Source: Hydrotalea sandarakina
Lineage (GTDB): Bacteria; Bacteroidota; Bacteroidia; Chitinophagales; Chitinophagaceae
Length of the DNA stretch: 64,000 nucleotides
NCBI RefSeq assembly: GCF_003254115.1
Contig: NZ_QKZV01000013.1
Location: forward strand, 1 to 64,000
Direction of reading: 5' to 3'
The position numbers were made by a program, and so were the translations under genes. Below the pieces are notes generated by a model. The model saw nothing but the letters and a program-made list of their open reading frames with translations. It was not told the origin of the DNA and made no database searches. Positions 52,911 to 62,290 of this stretch are shown here, piece after piece; within the stretch, counting starts at the first letter, position 1; the number at the start of each line of letters is the position of its first letter.

Positions 52911-53798
52911 TTAAGCAAATTTAAACGCTTTCATATATGCAGCATCTGCTTTAGCACTTTCCAAAGGAGTGGTTCCGGTAAATGCTTCTTGCTCTACAAT
53001 ATAATACTTCATGCCATTATCTTTTGCTGTTTTTAAAATGGCGGGATAATCAATAATACCTTTTCCTAATATGCATGATTCATGTCCGCCATTTGCCGTT
53101 TTAGTTAAATCTTTTACATGGCAAAGTTTAAATCTGTGACTATATTTTCTTAACCATTCTTGCGGGTTTTCACCGGCTGCTACTACCCAGTAAATATCCA
53201 TTTCAAAATCAACCAAATTAGGATCAGTATCATTCATCATCACAACCTGTGGAACTTGACCATCAATAGGTTTAAAAGAATAATCGTGATTGTGATACGC
53301 AAAGCGGATACCGTTCTTTTTACAAATTTCACCGCATTTATTAAACTGTTCTGCAAATTTCTTAAACGCATCAATATCTTTTTGAGGACCTTTGTAAGGA
53401 CATATTAAATAGTCCATCCCAATCTCGGCAGCCTGTGCAGCCTTTTGTTCAAAATTGGTATTAATGTCGCAATGCGATGAAATAATTTTAGTACCAATAC
53501 TATCACAATATTTTTTAAATTCCTTATTGGTCATTCCCCAAAACATACCCATCTTTCCTTCAAAGCTTTCTAACTGCTTATATCCGAAGGAAGCAACTGC
53601 CTTCAAGGTTTGCTTAGGGTCTTTGGCCATATCTTCCTTAACTGTCCATAATTGTAAGCCGAATTTTTGTAAATCGCCTGCAGCATTATTTTCAGCCATT
53701 TCATTTAAAATATTTGTGGCCATTTTTTTCACAGGTGCAGCCATTGCCAAGGCAGATAAGCCACCCATTTTTAAAAAAGTTCTACGATTAGTTGACAT
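52911..53798 (-). CDS. Tat-exported sugar phosphate isomerase/epimerase family protein
   Basis: The 295-residue protein starts with a twin-arginine signal (MSTNRRTFLKMGGLSALAMA), so it is exported folded. A TIM-barrel xylose-isomerase-like domain follows with FGLQLWTVKEDM, SSHCDINTNF, GIRFAYHNHDYSF, VDFEMDIYWV and CHVKDLTK, giving the metal acids and histidines. It lies beside the GMC enzymes and may process an oxidised sugar in the periplasm. Confidence 0.88.
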   Translation of the reverse strand: MSTNRRTFLKMGGLSALAMAAPVKKMATNILNEMAENNAAGDLQKFGLQLWTVKEDMAKDPKQTLKAVASFGYKQLESFEGKMGMFWGMTNKEFKKYCDSIGTKIISSHCDINTNFEQKAAQAAEIGMDYLICPYKGPQKDIDAFKKFAEQFNKCGEICKKNGIRFAYHNHDYSFKPIDGQVPQVVMMNDTDPNLVDFEMDIYWVVAAGENPQEWLRKYSHRFKLCHVKDLTKTANGGHESCILGKGIIDYPAILKTAKDNGMKYYIVEQEAFTGTTPLESAKADAAYMKAFKFA

Positions 53799-53862
53799 GA
53801 TGAGGTTGTATTTTAAAATGAATGAAGGTATTTATATACATTAACAACATAAAAACGGACTA

Positions 53863-54480
53863 TTAAGTAGCCCATGCTTTATCACCTTTTTTATAAGGCA
53901 TACAACCATCATAATGGCCGGGTACTGCCACATAACGCAATGCTTGTGTAGCACCGGGTTTAGAAGTAAAATAACCCAATAAGGTTAATTGTTTCATCAT
54001 GGTAAAATAATGGTTGGGCGATAATGCAATGGTTTTATTGCGTTCTTTTGCTGCTTCAGCTTGTAATTTGGCTTCTTTTTCGTTTTTTTCTTTCTGATAG
54101 GCTTTGGCCTCTGCATCAATTTTTTCTAACAGTTCAGTGCGCTGTTGAGGTGTTGCTTGCATAAAGCCTATACCGTAAGCTTTTTTACTGGCTTCATTCA
54201 ATTCTTTAATACCTTTCATAAAAGCCTGCTGATCGGGCTCGGTATAACAATCGGTAACCATTATTTTCATAAAGTTACCAATGCCGGCAGCTTTAGCACC
54301 CGGCGATGAAGTAGTAGGTATAATGGTTTCACCTACTTCGTCTAAAAATGCAATATCATCGGGTGTAAAAGCCACAGTACCCGATTTTTCATTTTTACAA
54401 CCGGTTAGTAAAAACTCGCCTCCAATAAGCACACCGCCGGTAGCCAGTGCAACCATTTTTAAAAGCTCTCTTCTATCCAT
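53863..54480 (-). CDS. gluconate 2-dehydrogenase subunit 3-like protein
   Basis: The 205-residue protein has a Tat/lipoprotein-type start (MDRRELLKMVALATGGVLIG, then LLTGCKNEKS) and the subunit-3 pattern (DIAFLDEVGETIIPTTSSPGAKAAG, HYFTMMKQLTLLGYFTSKPGATQ). In sugar dehydrogenases this gamma subunit carries the Tat signal and helps export the GMC subunit. A single copy serves three GMC genes here. Confidence 0.9.
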   Translation of the reverse strand: MDRRELLKMVALATGGVLIGGEFLLTGCKNEKSGTVAFTPDDIAFLDEVGETIIPTTSSPGAKAAGIGNFMKIMVTDCYTEPDQQAFMKGIKELNEASKKAYGIGFMQATPQQRTELLEKIDAEAKAYQKEKNEKEAKLQAEAAKERNKTIALSPNHYFTMMKQLTLLGYFTSKPGATQALRYVAVPGHYDGCMPYKKGDKAWAT

Positions 54481-54498
54481 AGTTTGTATTTTAAGTAT

Positions 54499-56220
54499 TT
54501 AAATGTTATTTTTTTTCAATTGTTCAACTGCATAGTTAGCTGCTCGGGCTGTAATAGCCATATAAGTTAACGATGGATTTTGTGTACTGGTACTAACCAT
54601 ACAAGCACCATCGGTAACAAACACGTTTTTGCAGTGATGCATTTGGTTCCACTCGTTCAACAATGCTTTCTTAGCATCTTTCCCCATTCTTACACCACCC
54701 ATTTCATGAATATCTAAACCGGGTGCTTGATGAGAATCATGTGTTTGAATGTTTGTACAACCGGCAGCTGCCAACATTTCACTGCCTTGTGTTAAAAAGT
54801 CTTTTAATAATTTTTCATCATTCTCATCGTAATCAACGGCAGTAATTAATTGCGGTATACCCCACTCATCTTTTTCTGTAGTACTCAAACGCACATGATT
54901 GGTTTCTTTGGGAATGGTTTCACCTTGCATCATCATACTTACATACCAATTTCCGGGTTCAGTCATGGCTTCTTTAAATTCAGCACCAATACCATTAGCA
55001 GCAGCCCTTCCTCTTCCGGCACTATAGTGTACCATATACCCCCTTAAAAAATCTGTTTCTTGTTTATAAACATTTCTAAAATTCGGCATCATAGCTTGTG
55101 TTGGTCTTCGGCCATAATAATATTTGTCAAGTGGTCCATCAAAAGCCGCCGAAACATGCCCGCGATAATTATGAAAAGCAATGTATTTTCCCAACAAGCC
55201 ACTATCGTTACCCAACCCATTGGGAAACCGATTAGAAACAGAATTCAATAAAATTAAATTGGTATTTAAAGTTGATGCATTCACAAAAATTATTTTGGCG
55301 TAGTACTCAACAGTTTCTTTTGTTATAGCATTAATTACCCTAACGCCGGTAGCTTTCTGTAGCTTATCATCATAAATAATTGAATGTACCACACTGTTGG
55401 GCATTAAGGTAAGGTTACCGGTTTTCTCTGCCCACGGTAAGGTACTTGCGTTTGAACTGAAGTAGCCGCCAAAAGGACATCCACGTTCACAAAGGCTACG
55501 AGCCTGACACTGATTTCTACCTTGTTCAATATGTATAGGATTTGGTTTGGTAAGATGCGCACATCGCCCTTGTACCACAAATCGGTCTTTATATTTTTGC
55601 ATTATGCGTTGCTGAATTGTTTTTTCAGCACAATTCAATTCCCATGGTGGTAAAAACTCACCATCGGGTAAAGTTTCCAAGCCATCTTTATTTCCACTAA
55701 TACCCACAAATTTTTCAACATGCGAATACCATGGCGCCAACTCATTGTAGGTGAATGGCCAAGGTATAGCAAATCCATCGCGCTCAGGGCCCTCAAAATC
55801 AAAACGGCTCCAACGCTGTGTTTGCCTTGCCCATAACAAACTTTTACCGCCTACCTGGTAACCTCTTATCCAATCAAAAGGTTTTTCCTGCACATAAGGG
55901 TGTTCAACATCTTTCACAAAAAAATGATTAGTGGCCTCACCAAATGCATAACAACGAGCCACTACAGGATTCTCGGTTACTACTTTCAAAGGCATTCTTC
56001 CACGATGTGGAAAATCCCATGGATTTAACGTTGCAGTTGGATAATCTTTAATGTGTACAACATCTCTACCGCGTTCCAACAAAAGCGTTTTTAATCCCTT
56101 TTCGGTTAATTCTTTCGCAGCCCATCCGCCACTAATACCCGAGCCAATTACAATAGCATCGTAAGTGTTTTGCACTTTGGCTTTAGTATTTAAATGTATG
56201 TTAGTATTATCCTGTGGCAT
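54499..56220 (-). CDS. GMC oxidoreductase, sugar dehydrogenase catalytic subunit 1
   Basis: The start MPQDNTNIHLN is preferred; a longer frame to 56271 looks spurious. The FAD-binding motif is YDAIVIGSGISGGWAAKEL. Three cysteines spaced C-x5-C-x3-C in the segment ending CPFGGYF match the pattern that holds a [3Fe-4S] cluster in bacterial FAD-glucose dehydrogenases. Catalytic histidine text is GLDIHEMGGVRMG, with the C-terminal SLTYMAITARAANYA. It has no signal, so export probably depends on the subunit-3 partner 18 bases downstream. Confidence 0.9.
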   Translation of the reverse strand: MPQDNTNIHLNTKAKVQNTYDAIVIGSGISGGWAAKELTEKGLKTLLLERGRDVVHIKDYPTATLNPWDFPHRGRMPLKVVTENPVVARCYAFGEATNHFFVKDVEHPYVQEKPFDWIRGYQVGGKSLLWARQTQRWSRFDFEGPERDGFAIPWPFTYNELAPWYSHVEKFVGISGNKDGLETLPDGEFLPPWELNCAEKTIQQRIMQKYKDRFVVQGRCAHLTKPNPIHIEQGRNQCQARSLCERGCPFGGYFSSNASTLPWAEKTGNLTLMPNSVVHSIIYDDKLQKATGVRVINAITKETVEYYAKIIFVNASTLNTNLILLNSVSNRFPNGLGNDSGLLGKYIAFHNYRGHVSAAFDGPLDKYYYGRRPTQAMMPNFRNVYKQETDFLRGYMVHYSAGRGRAAANGIGAEFKEAMTEPGNWYVSMMMQGETIPKETNHVRLSTTEKDEWGIPQLITAVDYDENDEKLLKDFLTQGSEMLAAAGCTNIQTHDSHQAPGLDIHEMGGVRMGKDAKKALLNEWNQMHHCKNVFVTDGACMVSTSTQNPSLTYMAITARAANYAVEQLKKNNI

Positions 56221-56310
56221 ATTTATTTTTTTACTAACGTACAGTACTTTGTGCAACTTCTGTTGTGTCACTCACTTGTACGTTCATATCATTATTCAAC
56301 AATAAGGTTA

Positions 56311-58029
56311 TTAAATATTATTCTTCTTCAATTCACTTACAGCATAATCTGCAGCCCTTGCAGTAAACGCCATATAGGTTAATGATGGGTTTACGCAGGA
56401 AGATGACACCATAAAGGAACCATCTGTAACAAATACATTTTTAGCATCCCAAACCTGATTGTATTTGTTTAATACAGAGGTTTTAGGATCATTACCCATG
56501 CGTGCAGTGCCCATTTCATGAATACCATGCCCCATTGCATGACCGCTATCCCAAGTGGTTACATTTGTAGCGCCAACAGCAGTTAACATGGCAGCCATTT
56601 CCTGAACCATATCTTTACGCATGGCTTTTTCATTTTCCTTAATTTCTGCATCCATTGCTAAAACAGGTAAACCCCATTTGTCTTTCACTTGCTTATCAAG
56701 CGTAATTTTATTTTCATGATAAGGCAATATTTCACCAAAACCGGTAGCGCCTATTGTCCATTGTCCGGGTTCAGTCAATGCTTCCTTAAAGGCTGCGCCA
56801 ATATGTAATTCTGCTATATTTCTACTCCAACCTTCTCTGCTTGCACTGCCCTGATAGCCAAATCCACGTAAGTAATTCCGCTTGTCATTGTACAAGTTAG
56901 CAAATCTGGGAATATAAAATCCGGTGGGGCGGCGACCGCCATCATAATAAATATCTTCAAAGCCCGGTATTACCCCTGATGCACCACAATTGTAATGATG
57001 ATCCATAATATTATGCCCCAATTCGCCACTGCTGCTTCCCAAGCCATCGGGCCAAATATCAGTAGCAGAATTCATTAGCACCCAAGCTGAGTTTAGGGCT
57101 GAGGCATTTAAAAAAATTATTTTTGCCTGATAAGTATAGGTTTGATTATTCTCTGCATCTAATACTTCTACACCGGTTGCTCTTTGTTTGTCTTTATCGT
57201 ATAAAATTTTAGTAACAATACTAAAAGGCCTAACCGTTAGTTTGCCGGTTGCCATTGCTGCAGGTAAAGTACTGGACTGGGTACTAAAATAACCGCCAAA
57301 TGGACAACCTTCCCAACACCTGTTTCTAAATTGGCAATTGGTACGGCTTTGAATAGGCTTTGTAATATTTGCTACCCTACCAATAAACAAATGACGTTGA
57401 TTGTTATACTGCTTTTTTATACGAGCAGCTACTTCTTTTTCAACACAATTTAAAGGGATAGGCGGTAAATACTGGCCATCGGGCAAATGGGGTAAGCCTT
57501 CCAACGATCCACTAATACCCGCAAACTTTTCAACATAATCATACCAGGGTGCAATTTCTTTGTATCGTACCGGCCAGTCAATGGCAATACCATCTTTGGC
57601 ATTGGCTTCAAAATCAAAATCGCTCCAACGATAGCTTTGACGTCCCCATAGCAATGAGCGCCCGCCTACTTGATAAGAACGCCACCAAGTAAAAGGCTTT
57701 ATTTCAACATAAGGACAATCTTGTTCATTTGTCCAATAATCCATTACGGCTTCATTAGCTGCCCATCCACGATGTATAACGGGATAGGCCTTACGTTGTG
57801 CTTCTGTTGTTTTGCCCCGATGCGGAAAATCCCAGGGATTCCATTGGGCTGTTTTATAATCCTTAATATGCTCAATATTTCGGCCACGTTCCAACATCAG
57901 TGTTTTTAACCCCTTTTCGGTTAATTCTTTTGCAGCCCATCCGCCACTAATACCCGAGCCAATTACAATTGCATCGTAAGTATTGGCAGCAGTAGCTTTG
58001 TTATTAATATTGGGTTCGTTGCCGGGCAT
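56311..58029 (-). CDS. GMC oxidoreductase, sugar dehydrogenase catalytic subunit 2
   Basis: The 572-residue protein has the same layout as its neighbours: YDAIVIGSGISGGWAAKEL, a C-x5-C-x3-C cysteine pattern ending CPFGGYF, and GHGIHEMGTARMG. It shares long stretches with the third copy, such as DGIAIDWPVRYKEIAPWYDY and ATDIWPDGLGSSSGELGHN, where even the DNA is nearly the same. It should oxidise a sugar or glycoside, probably at C3. Confidence 0.9.
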   Translation of the reverse strand: MPGNEPNINNKATAANTYDAIVIGSGISGGWAAKELTEKGLKTLMLERGRNIEHIKDYKTAQWNPWDFPHRGKTTEAQRKAYPVIHRGWAANEAVMDYWTNEQDCPYVEIKPFTWWRSYQVGGRSLLWGRQSYRWSDFDFEANAKDGIAIDWPVRYKEIAPWYDYVEKFAGISGSLEGLPHLPDGQYLPPIPLNCVEKEVAARIKKQYNNQRHLFIGRVANITKPIQSRTNCQFRNRCWEGCPFGGYFSTQSSTLPAAMATGKLTVRPFSIVTKILYDKDKQRATGVEVLDAENNQTYTYQAKIIFLNASALNSAWVLMNSATDIWPDGLGSSSGELGHNIMDHHYNCGASGVIPGFEDIYYDGGRRPTGFYIPRFANLYNDKRNYLRGFGYQGSASREGWSRNIAELHIGAAFKEALTEPGQWTIGATGFGEILPYHENKITLDKQVKDKWGLPVLAMDAEIKENEKAMRKDMVQEMAAMLTAVGATNVTTWDSGHAMGHGIHEMGTARMGNDPKTSVLNKYNQVWDAKNVFVTDGSFMVSSSCVNPSLTYMAFTARAADYAVSELKKNNI

Positions 58030-58053
58030 ATTAATTTTGCAATTAAAGCTGGT

Positions 58054-59733
58054 TTAAATATTTCCTTTTTTCAATTCATCTACCGCATAATTTGCAGCTC
58101 GTGCTGTAAAGGCCATATATGTTAATGAAGGATTTACACATGAAGCTGAAACCATGAATGAACCATCTGTTACAAATACATTTTTAGCATCCCAAACTTG
58201 GTTGTATTTATTTAAAACTGAAGTTTTGGGGTCGTTACCCATGCGTGCAGTACCCATTTCATGAATACCACGGCCGGGAGTGCCATCACCGTCCCATCCT
58301 TGCACATTTTTAACTCCGGCAGCTTCCAACATTTCAACAGCATCATTTAGCATATCTTTTCGCATCTTTAATTCATTTTCTTTCAATTCACAGTCGATAG
58401 CTAAAACAGGTAATCCCCACTTGTCTTTACGATTTTTATCAAGGGTAACTTTATTTTCATGGTAAGGCAAAATTTCGCCAAATCCACCTATACCCATAGT
58501 CCATGTTCCGGGTTCAGTTAAAGCTTCTTTAAATGCTGCACCAATACTTAATTCCGGAATATTGCGGCTCCAGCCTTCACGGCTTCCGCCACCTTGATAA
58601 CCAAAGCCACGAAGATAGTCGCGCTTATCGCCAAATAAATTTCGGTAACGCGGTATATAAATGCCATTGGCCCTTCTGCCATAAATGTATTTATCTTCAT
58701 AGCCATCTACAATACCTGAAGCACCTACCCCTAAGTGATGGTCCATTAAATTATGTCCCAATTCTCCGCTGCTACTGCCTAATCCATCGGGCCATATATC
58801 AGTAGCCGAGTTCATTAATACCCAGGCACTATTTAAAGTAGAAGCGTTTAAGAATATAATTTTGGATTTGTATTCATATGTTTGATTGTTTTGCGCATCA
58901 AGCACTTCAACACCTGTTGCCTTTTTAGTATCCTTATCGTACAAAATTTTAGTAACAATACTCCATGGCCTTAAAGTTAAATTACCTGTTTTTTGAGCGG
59001 CAGGTAATGTAGCAGATTGCGTACTGAAGTAAGCGCCAAATGGGCATCCCAACCAACATTTATTTCTGTATTGGCAATTGGTACGTCCTTCGTGCGGTAC
59101 GGTAATATTGGCTGTACGTCCAATAATCATGTTACGGGCACCTTTGTAATGGTCTTTAATTCGTGCTGCCACATCTTTTTCTACACAAGTCATTTCCATA
59201 GGTGGCATAAATTGGCCATCGGGTAGTTGCGGCAAGCCATCACGGTTACCACTAATGCCGGCAAACTTTTCTACATAATCATACCAAGGTGCAATTTCTT
59301 TGTATCGTACCGGCCAGTCAATGGCAATACCATCTTTAGCGTTCGCTTCAAAATCAAAATCGCTCCAACGATAACTTTGGCGACCCCATAACAAAGAGCG
59401 TCCACCAACGTGGTAGCCCCTAAACCAATCAAAACGTTTAATTTCAGTGTATGGCGATTCTTGTTCATTCACCCACCAATCAACATTAAATTCATTCAAT
59501 ACATAATCGCGCTTTAAAACAGGATGATCTTTGATCATTTGTTGGGTAGGTCTGCCTCTATGAGGAAATTCCCAAGGATCTTTATTGGCATTTACGTAAT
59601 CTTTAATGTGCTCAATGTTTTGGCCACGCTCTAACATTAACACTTTTAAACCTTTTTCGGTTAACTCTTTCGCAGCCCATCCGCCGCTAATTCCCGAACC
59701 AATTACAATTGCATCAAAATAATTATCTGCCAT
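58054..59733 (-). CDS. GMC oxidoreductase, sugar dehydrogenase catalytic subunit 3
   Basis: The 559-residue protein has YFDAIVIGSGISGGWAAKEL, a C-x5-C-x3-C pattern ending CPFGAYF, and GRGIHEMGTARMG. It is 24 bases upstream of copy 2, in one operon. The three copies presumably differ in substrate, with the middle region (GYEDKYIYGRRANGIYIPRY) the most varied. Confidence 0.9.
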   Translation of the reverse strand: MADNYFDAIVIGSGISGGWAAKELTEKGLKVLMLERGQNIEHIKDYVNANKDPWEFPHRGRPTQQMIKDHPVLKRDYVLNEFNVDWWVNEQESPYTEIKRFDWFRGYHVGGRSLLWGRQSYRWSDFDFEANAKDGIAIDWPVRYKEIAPWYDYVEKFAGISGNRDGLPQLPDGQFMPPMEMTCVEKDVAARIKDHYKGARNMIIGRTANITVPHEGRTNCQYRNKCWLGCPFGAYFSTQSATLPAAQKTGNLTLRPWSIVTKILYDKDTKKATGVEVLDAQNNQTYEYKSKIIFLNASTLNSAWVLMNSATDIWPDGLGSSSGELGHNLMDHHLGVGASGIVDGYEDKYIYGRRANGIYIPRYRNLFGDKRDYLRGFGYQGGGSREGWSRNIPELSIGAAFKEALTEPGTWTMGIGGFGEILPYHENKVTLDKNRKDKWGLPVLAIDCELKENELKMRKDMLNDAVEMLEAAGVKNVQGWDGDGTPGRGIHEMGTARMGNDPKTSVLNKYNQVWDAKNVFVTDGSFMVSASCVNPSLTYMAFTARAANYAVDELKKGNI

Positions 59734-59806
59734 AATCGCTGTTCAATTAAAATGTTATAAATTTATATTATTCGTTTTTTATTTTTTTCTTTTCCTACTC
59801 AAAAAA

Positions 59807-60694
59807 TTAAACATCACAAATAGCAATTGCTTTTTTAAGTGATTCAATTTTATTGTTACCGGTGGGTATAAATTCCTGAGCAACGAAATCATTAAATCCG
59901 GTGGCTACAATTGCTTTCATAATAGCCGGATAATACAGTTCCTGAGTTTCATCAATTTCATGACGCCCGGGAACACCACCGGTATGGTAATGACCAATGT
60001 AGGGATGGTATTGTTGTATGGTTCTTATAACATCACCTTCGTCAATTTGCATATGATAAATATCATATAATAATTTAAAATTAGGCGACCCCAGTCGTTT
60101 ACAAAGTTCAACACCCCAAGCCGTATGGTCACACATATAATCTTTATGATCCACTTTGCTATTCAGCAATTCCATTACCAGTGTAACATTATTTTTTTCA
60201 GCAAGCCCAATAATTTGTTGCAATCCTTTTACACAATTATTCCAGCCGGTTTCATTATCCATGCCTCTTCGGCTGCCACTAAAACAAATTAAATTTTTGT
60301 AACCGGCTTTGGCTACTAATTCAATATGTTCCTTATAACGTGGAATGAGTGCGGCATGAAAACGGGCATCAGCCCATCCATCGGTTAGGTTTAATTCAGC
60401 ACCATTACACATGGATGAAGTGAGGCCATATTTTTTTAATGTTGCCCAATCGGCAGGGCCTACCAAATCAATGCCTTTTATACCAATTTGTTGTGCAGTA
60501 TGGCACAACTCATCTAATGGTAAGTATTGATAAGTCCACCTGCAAACCGCATGATTAATATTGCCCTTTAAAGCAGAGGACATAATAACGTCCGGTTTTT
60601 CATATTTCAAATGAAGCAATAAGGGCGCCGCAGCAACTGTTGCTGTTCCGGTAAATAAAGTTTGAATGGCTTTTCGTCTGTTATACATCATCAT
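59807..60694 (-). CDS. hydroxypyruvate isomerase-like TIM-barrel protein
   Basis: The 295-residue protein has a Tat-like start (YNRRKAIQTLFTGTATVAAA) and then the hydroxypyruvate isomerase pattern: NHAVCRWTYQYLPLDELC, GIKGIDLVGPADW, NVTLVMELLNSKVDH, LLYDIYHMQIDEGDVI and IGHYHTGGVPGRHEID. Metal ligands are complete. It follows the MFS gene by 21 bases. Confidence 0.88.
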   Translation of the reverse strand: MMMYNRRKAIQTLFTGTATVAAAPLLLHLKYEKPDVIMSSALKGNINHAVCRWTYQYLPLDELCHTAQQIGIKGIDLVGPADWATLKKYGLTSSMCNGAELNLTDGWADARFHAALIPRYKEHIELVAKAGYKNLICFSGSRRGMDNETGWNNCVKGLQQIIGLAEKNNVTLVMELLNSKVDHKDYMCDHTAWGVELCKRLGSPNFKLLYDIYHMQIDEGDVIRTIQQYHPYIGHYHTGGVPGRHEIDETQELYYPAIMKAIVATGFNDFVAQEFIPTGNNKIESLKKAIAICDV

Positions 60695-60715
60695 TCATTA
60701 ATCAATACATCAACA

Positions 60716-62002
60716 TTATGCCATTGATACCATACGTTTTTTTTGGCTTCTTTTATAAAAGAATAAAGCTGCAAATGCTACAATTAAAATAACGGGAATG
60801 GTAAAAGTGGCATTGATAATTTCGGGGCCGGCTAATTTTTTGGCTTCATTTAATTGATTAGCCAAATCACTGCCGGGTGAGGCCTCCATGAAAGCCTTAA
60901 TATCAATTTTTGAAGGTAAATGTGTAGCCAATAAATTATCGTAATAGCTACCCATAAACATCATGTAAACAGAAACGGCAAACATACCTGCACCACCCAT
61001 TAAATTAAGGCCAACAGCACCGGTTTCTGGCAAATTTTCAGAAACAAAACCTAACATAGTAGGCCAGAAATAACATACACCTAATCCAAATATTAATGCC
61101 CCGAAAAACAATAAATTACCTGTTGTATGACCTAGTATATATAAACCGATTGCAGAAAAAACTGCAGAGAAAAACAACACACCGGCAGGTGATAAACGAT
61201 GCACCACCGGGCCCGCAAAACCTCGGCCCACAACCATTACACCGGTTTCAATAGTTAGTAAAAGAAGCGCATTATCACTTACGTTTTTCAACAACACATC
61301 AATCCATTGTCCGGTAAATAATTCTGTAATGGCAGTTCCGAACATTAAAATAATCATAATAATAAATAATGGATTGAGCAATGAACGATACATTTTGGCT
61401 GTGCTTACACCTTTGGCCACACGTTCAGTTACAGGAAAAGATAATTTGCTAAAAAGATAACCGTACAACAAGGTAGGTATAATCATTAAGCCCACCTGAA
61501 TTTGCCAACCTATGCCAATTTTATCTAACAAAAACACCAATAAAGTGCCTATTACAATACCGCCGGGAAACCACAAGTGGAAGTGATTAAGCTTGGTGGT
61601 TTTATTTTCGGGATATAATGAGGTAATAAGTGGATTACAGGCAGCTTCAACGGTACCATTGGCTAATCCGATTAATAAAGTTGAAATGAATAAAGCCAGG
61701 TATGGACTACTAAACTTACCGGCATATATGGTTAAAATAATTCCCGCCAAATGAAATACAAACGCAATAATTAAAAGCCGCTTCATGCCAATGATATCCA
61801 CTACAAACCCACCAAAAATAATAGCCAGGGGGAAACCCCAAAATGCAGTAGCAGCAATGGCTCCCAGCTCTGCCTTATTCAGCTGAAACTGCGTGCCCAA
61901 TGCATCTAAAATTCCGGCACGGATACCAAAAGAAAGTGAAGTAACCAATAAGGCCAAACAACTGGCAACAAATAATTTGTTTTTTTGAATGTTTGCTTGC
62001 AT
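60716..62002 (-). CDS. MFS sugar transporter (FucP/NHS-like)
   Basis: The start ATG (MQANIQKNKLF) is preferred over a TTG two codons earlier. The 428-residue protein has twelve membrane segments with LGAIAATAFWGFPLAIIFGG and GLANGTVEAACNPLI in the first half. It probably imports a sugar or sugar acid handled by the neighbouring enzymes, and heads the minus-strand operon. Confidence 0.87.
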   Translation of the reverse strand: MQANIQKNKLFVASCLALLVTSLSFGIRAGILDALGTQFQLNKAELGAIAATAFWGFPLAIIFGGFVVDIIGMKRLLIIAFVFHLAGIILTIYAGKFSSPYLALFISTLLIGLANGTVEAACNPLITSLYPENKTTKLNHFHLWFPGGIVIGTLLVFLLDKIGIGWQIQVGLMIIPTLLYGYLFSKLSFPVTERVAKGVSTAKMYRSLLNPLFIIMIILMFGTAITELFTGQWIDVLLKNVSDNALLLLTIETGVMVVGRGFAGPVVHRLSPAGVLFFSAVFSAIGLYILGHTTGNLLFFGALIFGLGVCYFWPTMLGFVSENLPETGAVGLNLMGGAGMFAVSVYMMFMGSYYDNLLATHLPSKIDIKAFMEASPGSDLANQLNEAKKLAGPEIINATFTIPVILIVAFAALFFYKRSQKKRMVSMA

Positions 62003-62290
62003 AATCAATCGTTAGAAAATAGGTTTGAAACTTAAATGTAGAAGTTATTTTCAAAACAGCCACAATTAGTAAGAATTTTGATAAAAATCAATTCCTTTTT
62101 TAACGCTTTGTAAACCTGCAGAATTATACTGCACAAAGCTTACATTTGATGACATGGTTTTATACAAACTCATTCAAATAATTTGTAAGCATGGCGAATG
62201 AAACAACTACACTTTGTTTAAAAAAACTATTTATTAGCCGCTTTCAAATTTTTTGAGGCTTTGGTTTGATTACTAAAAATTGTTTTAATT

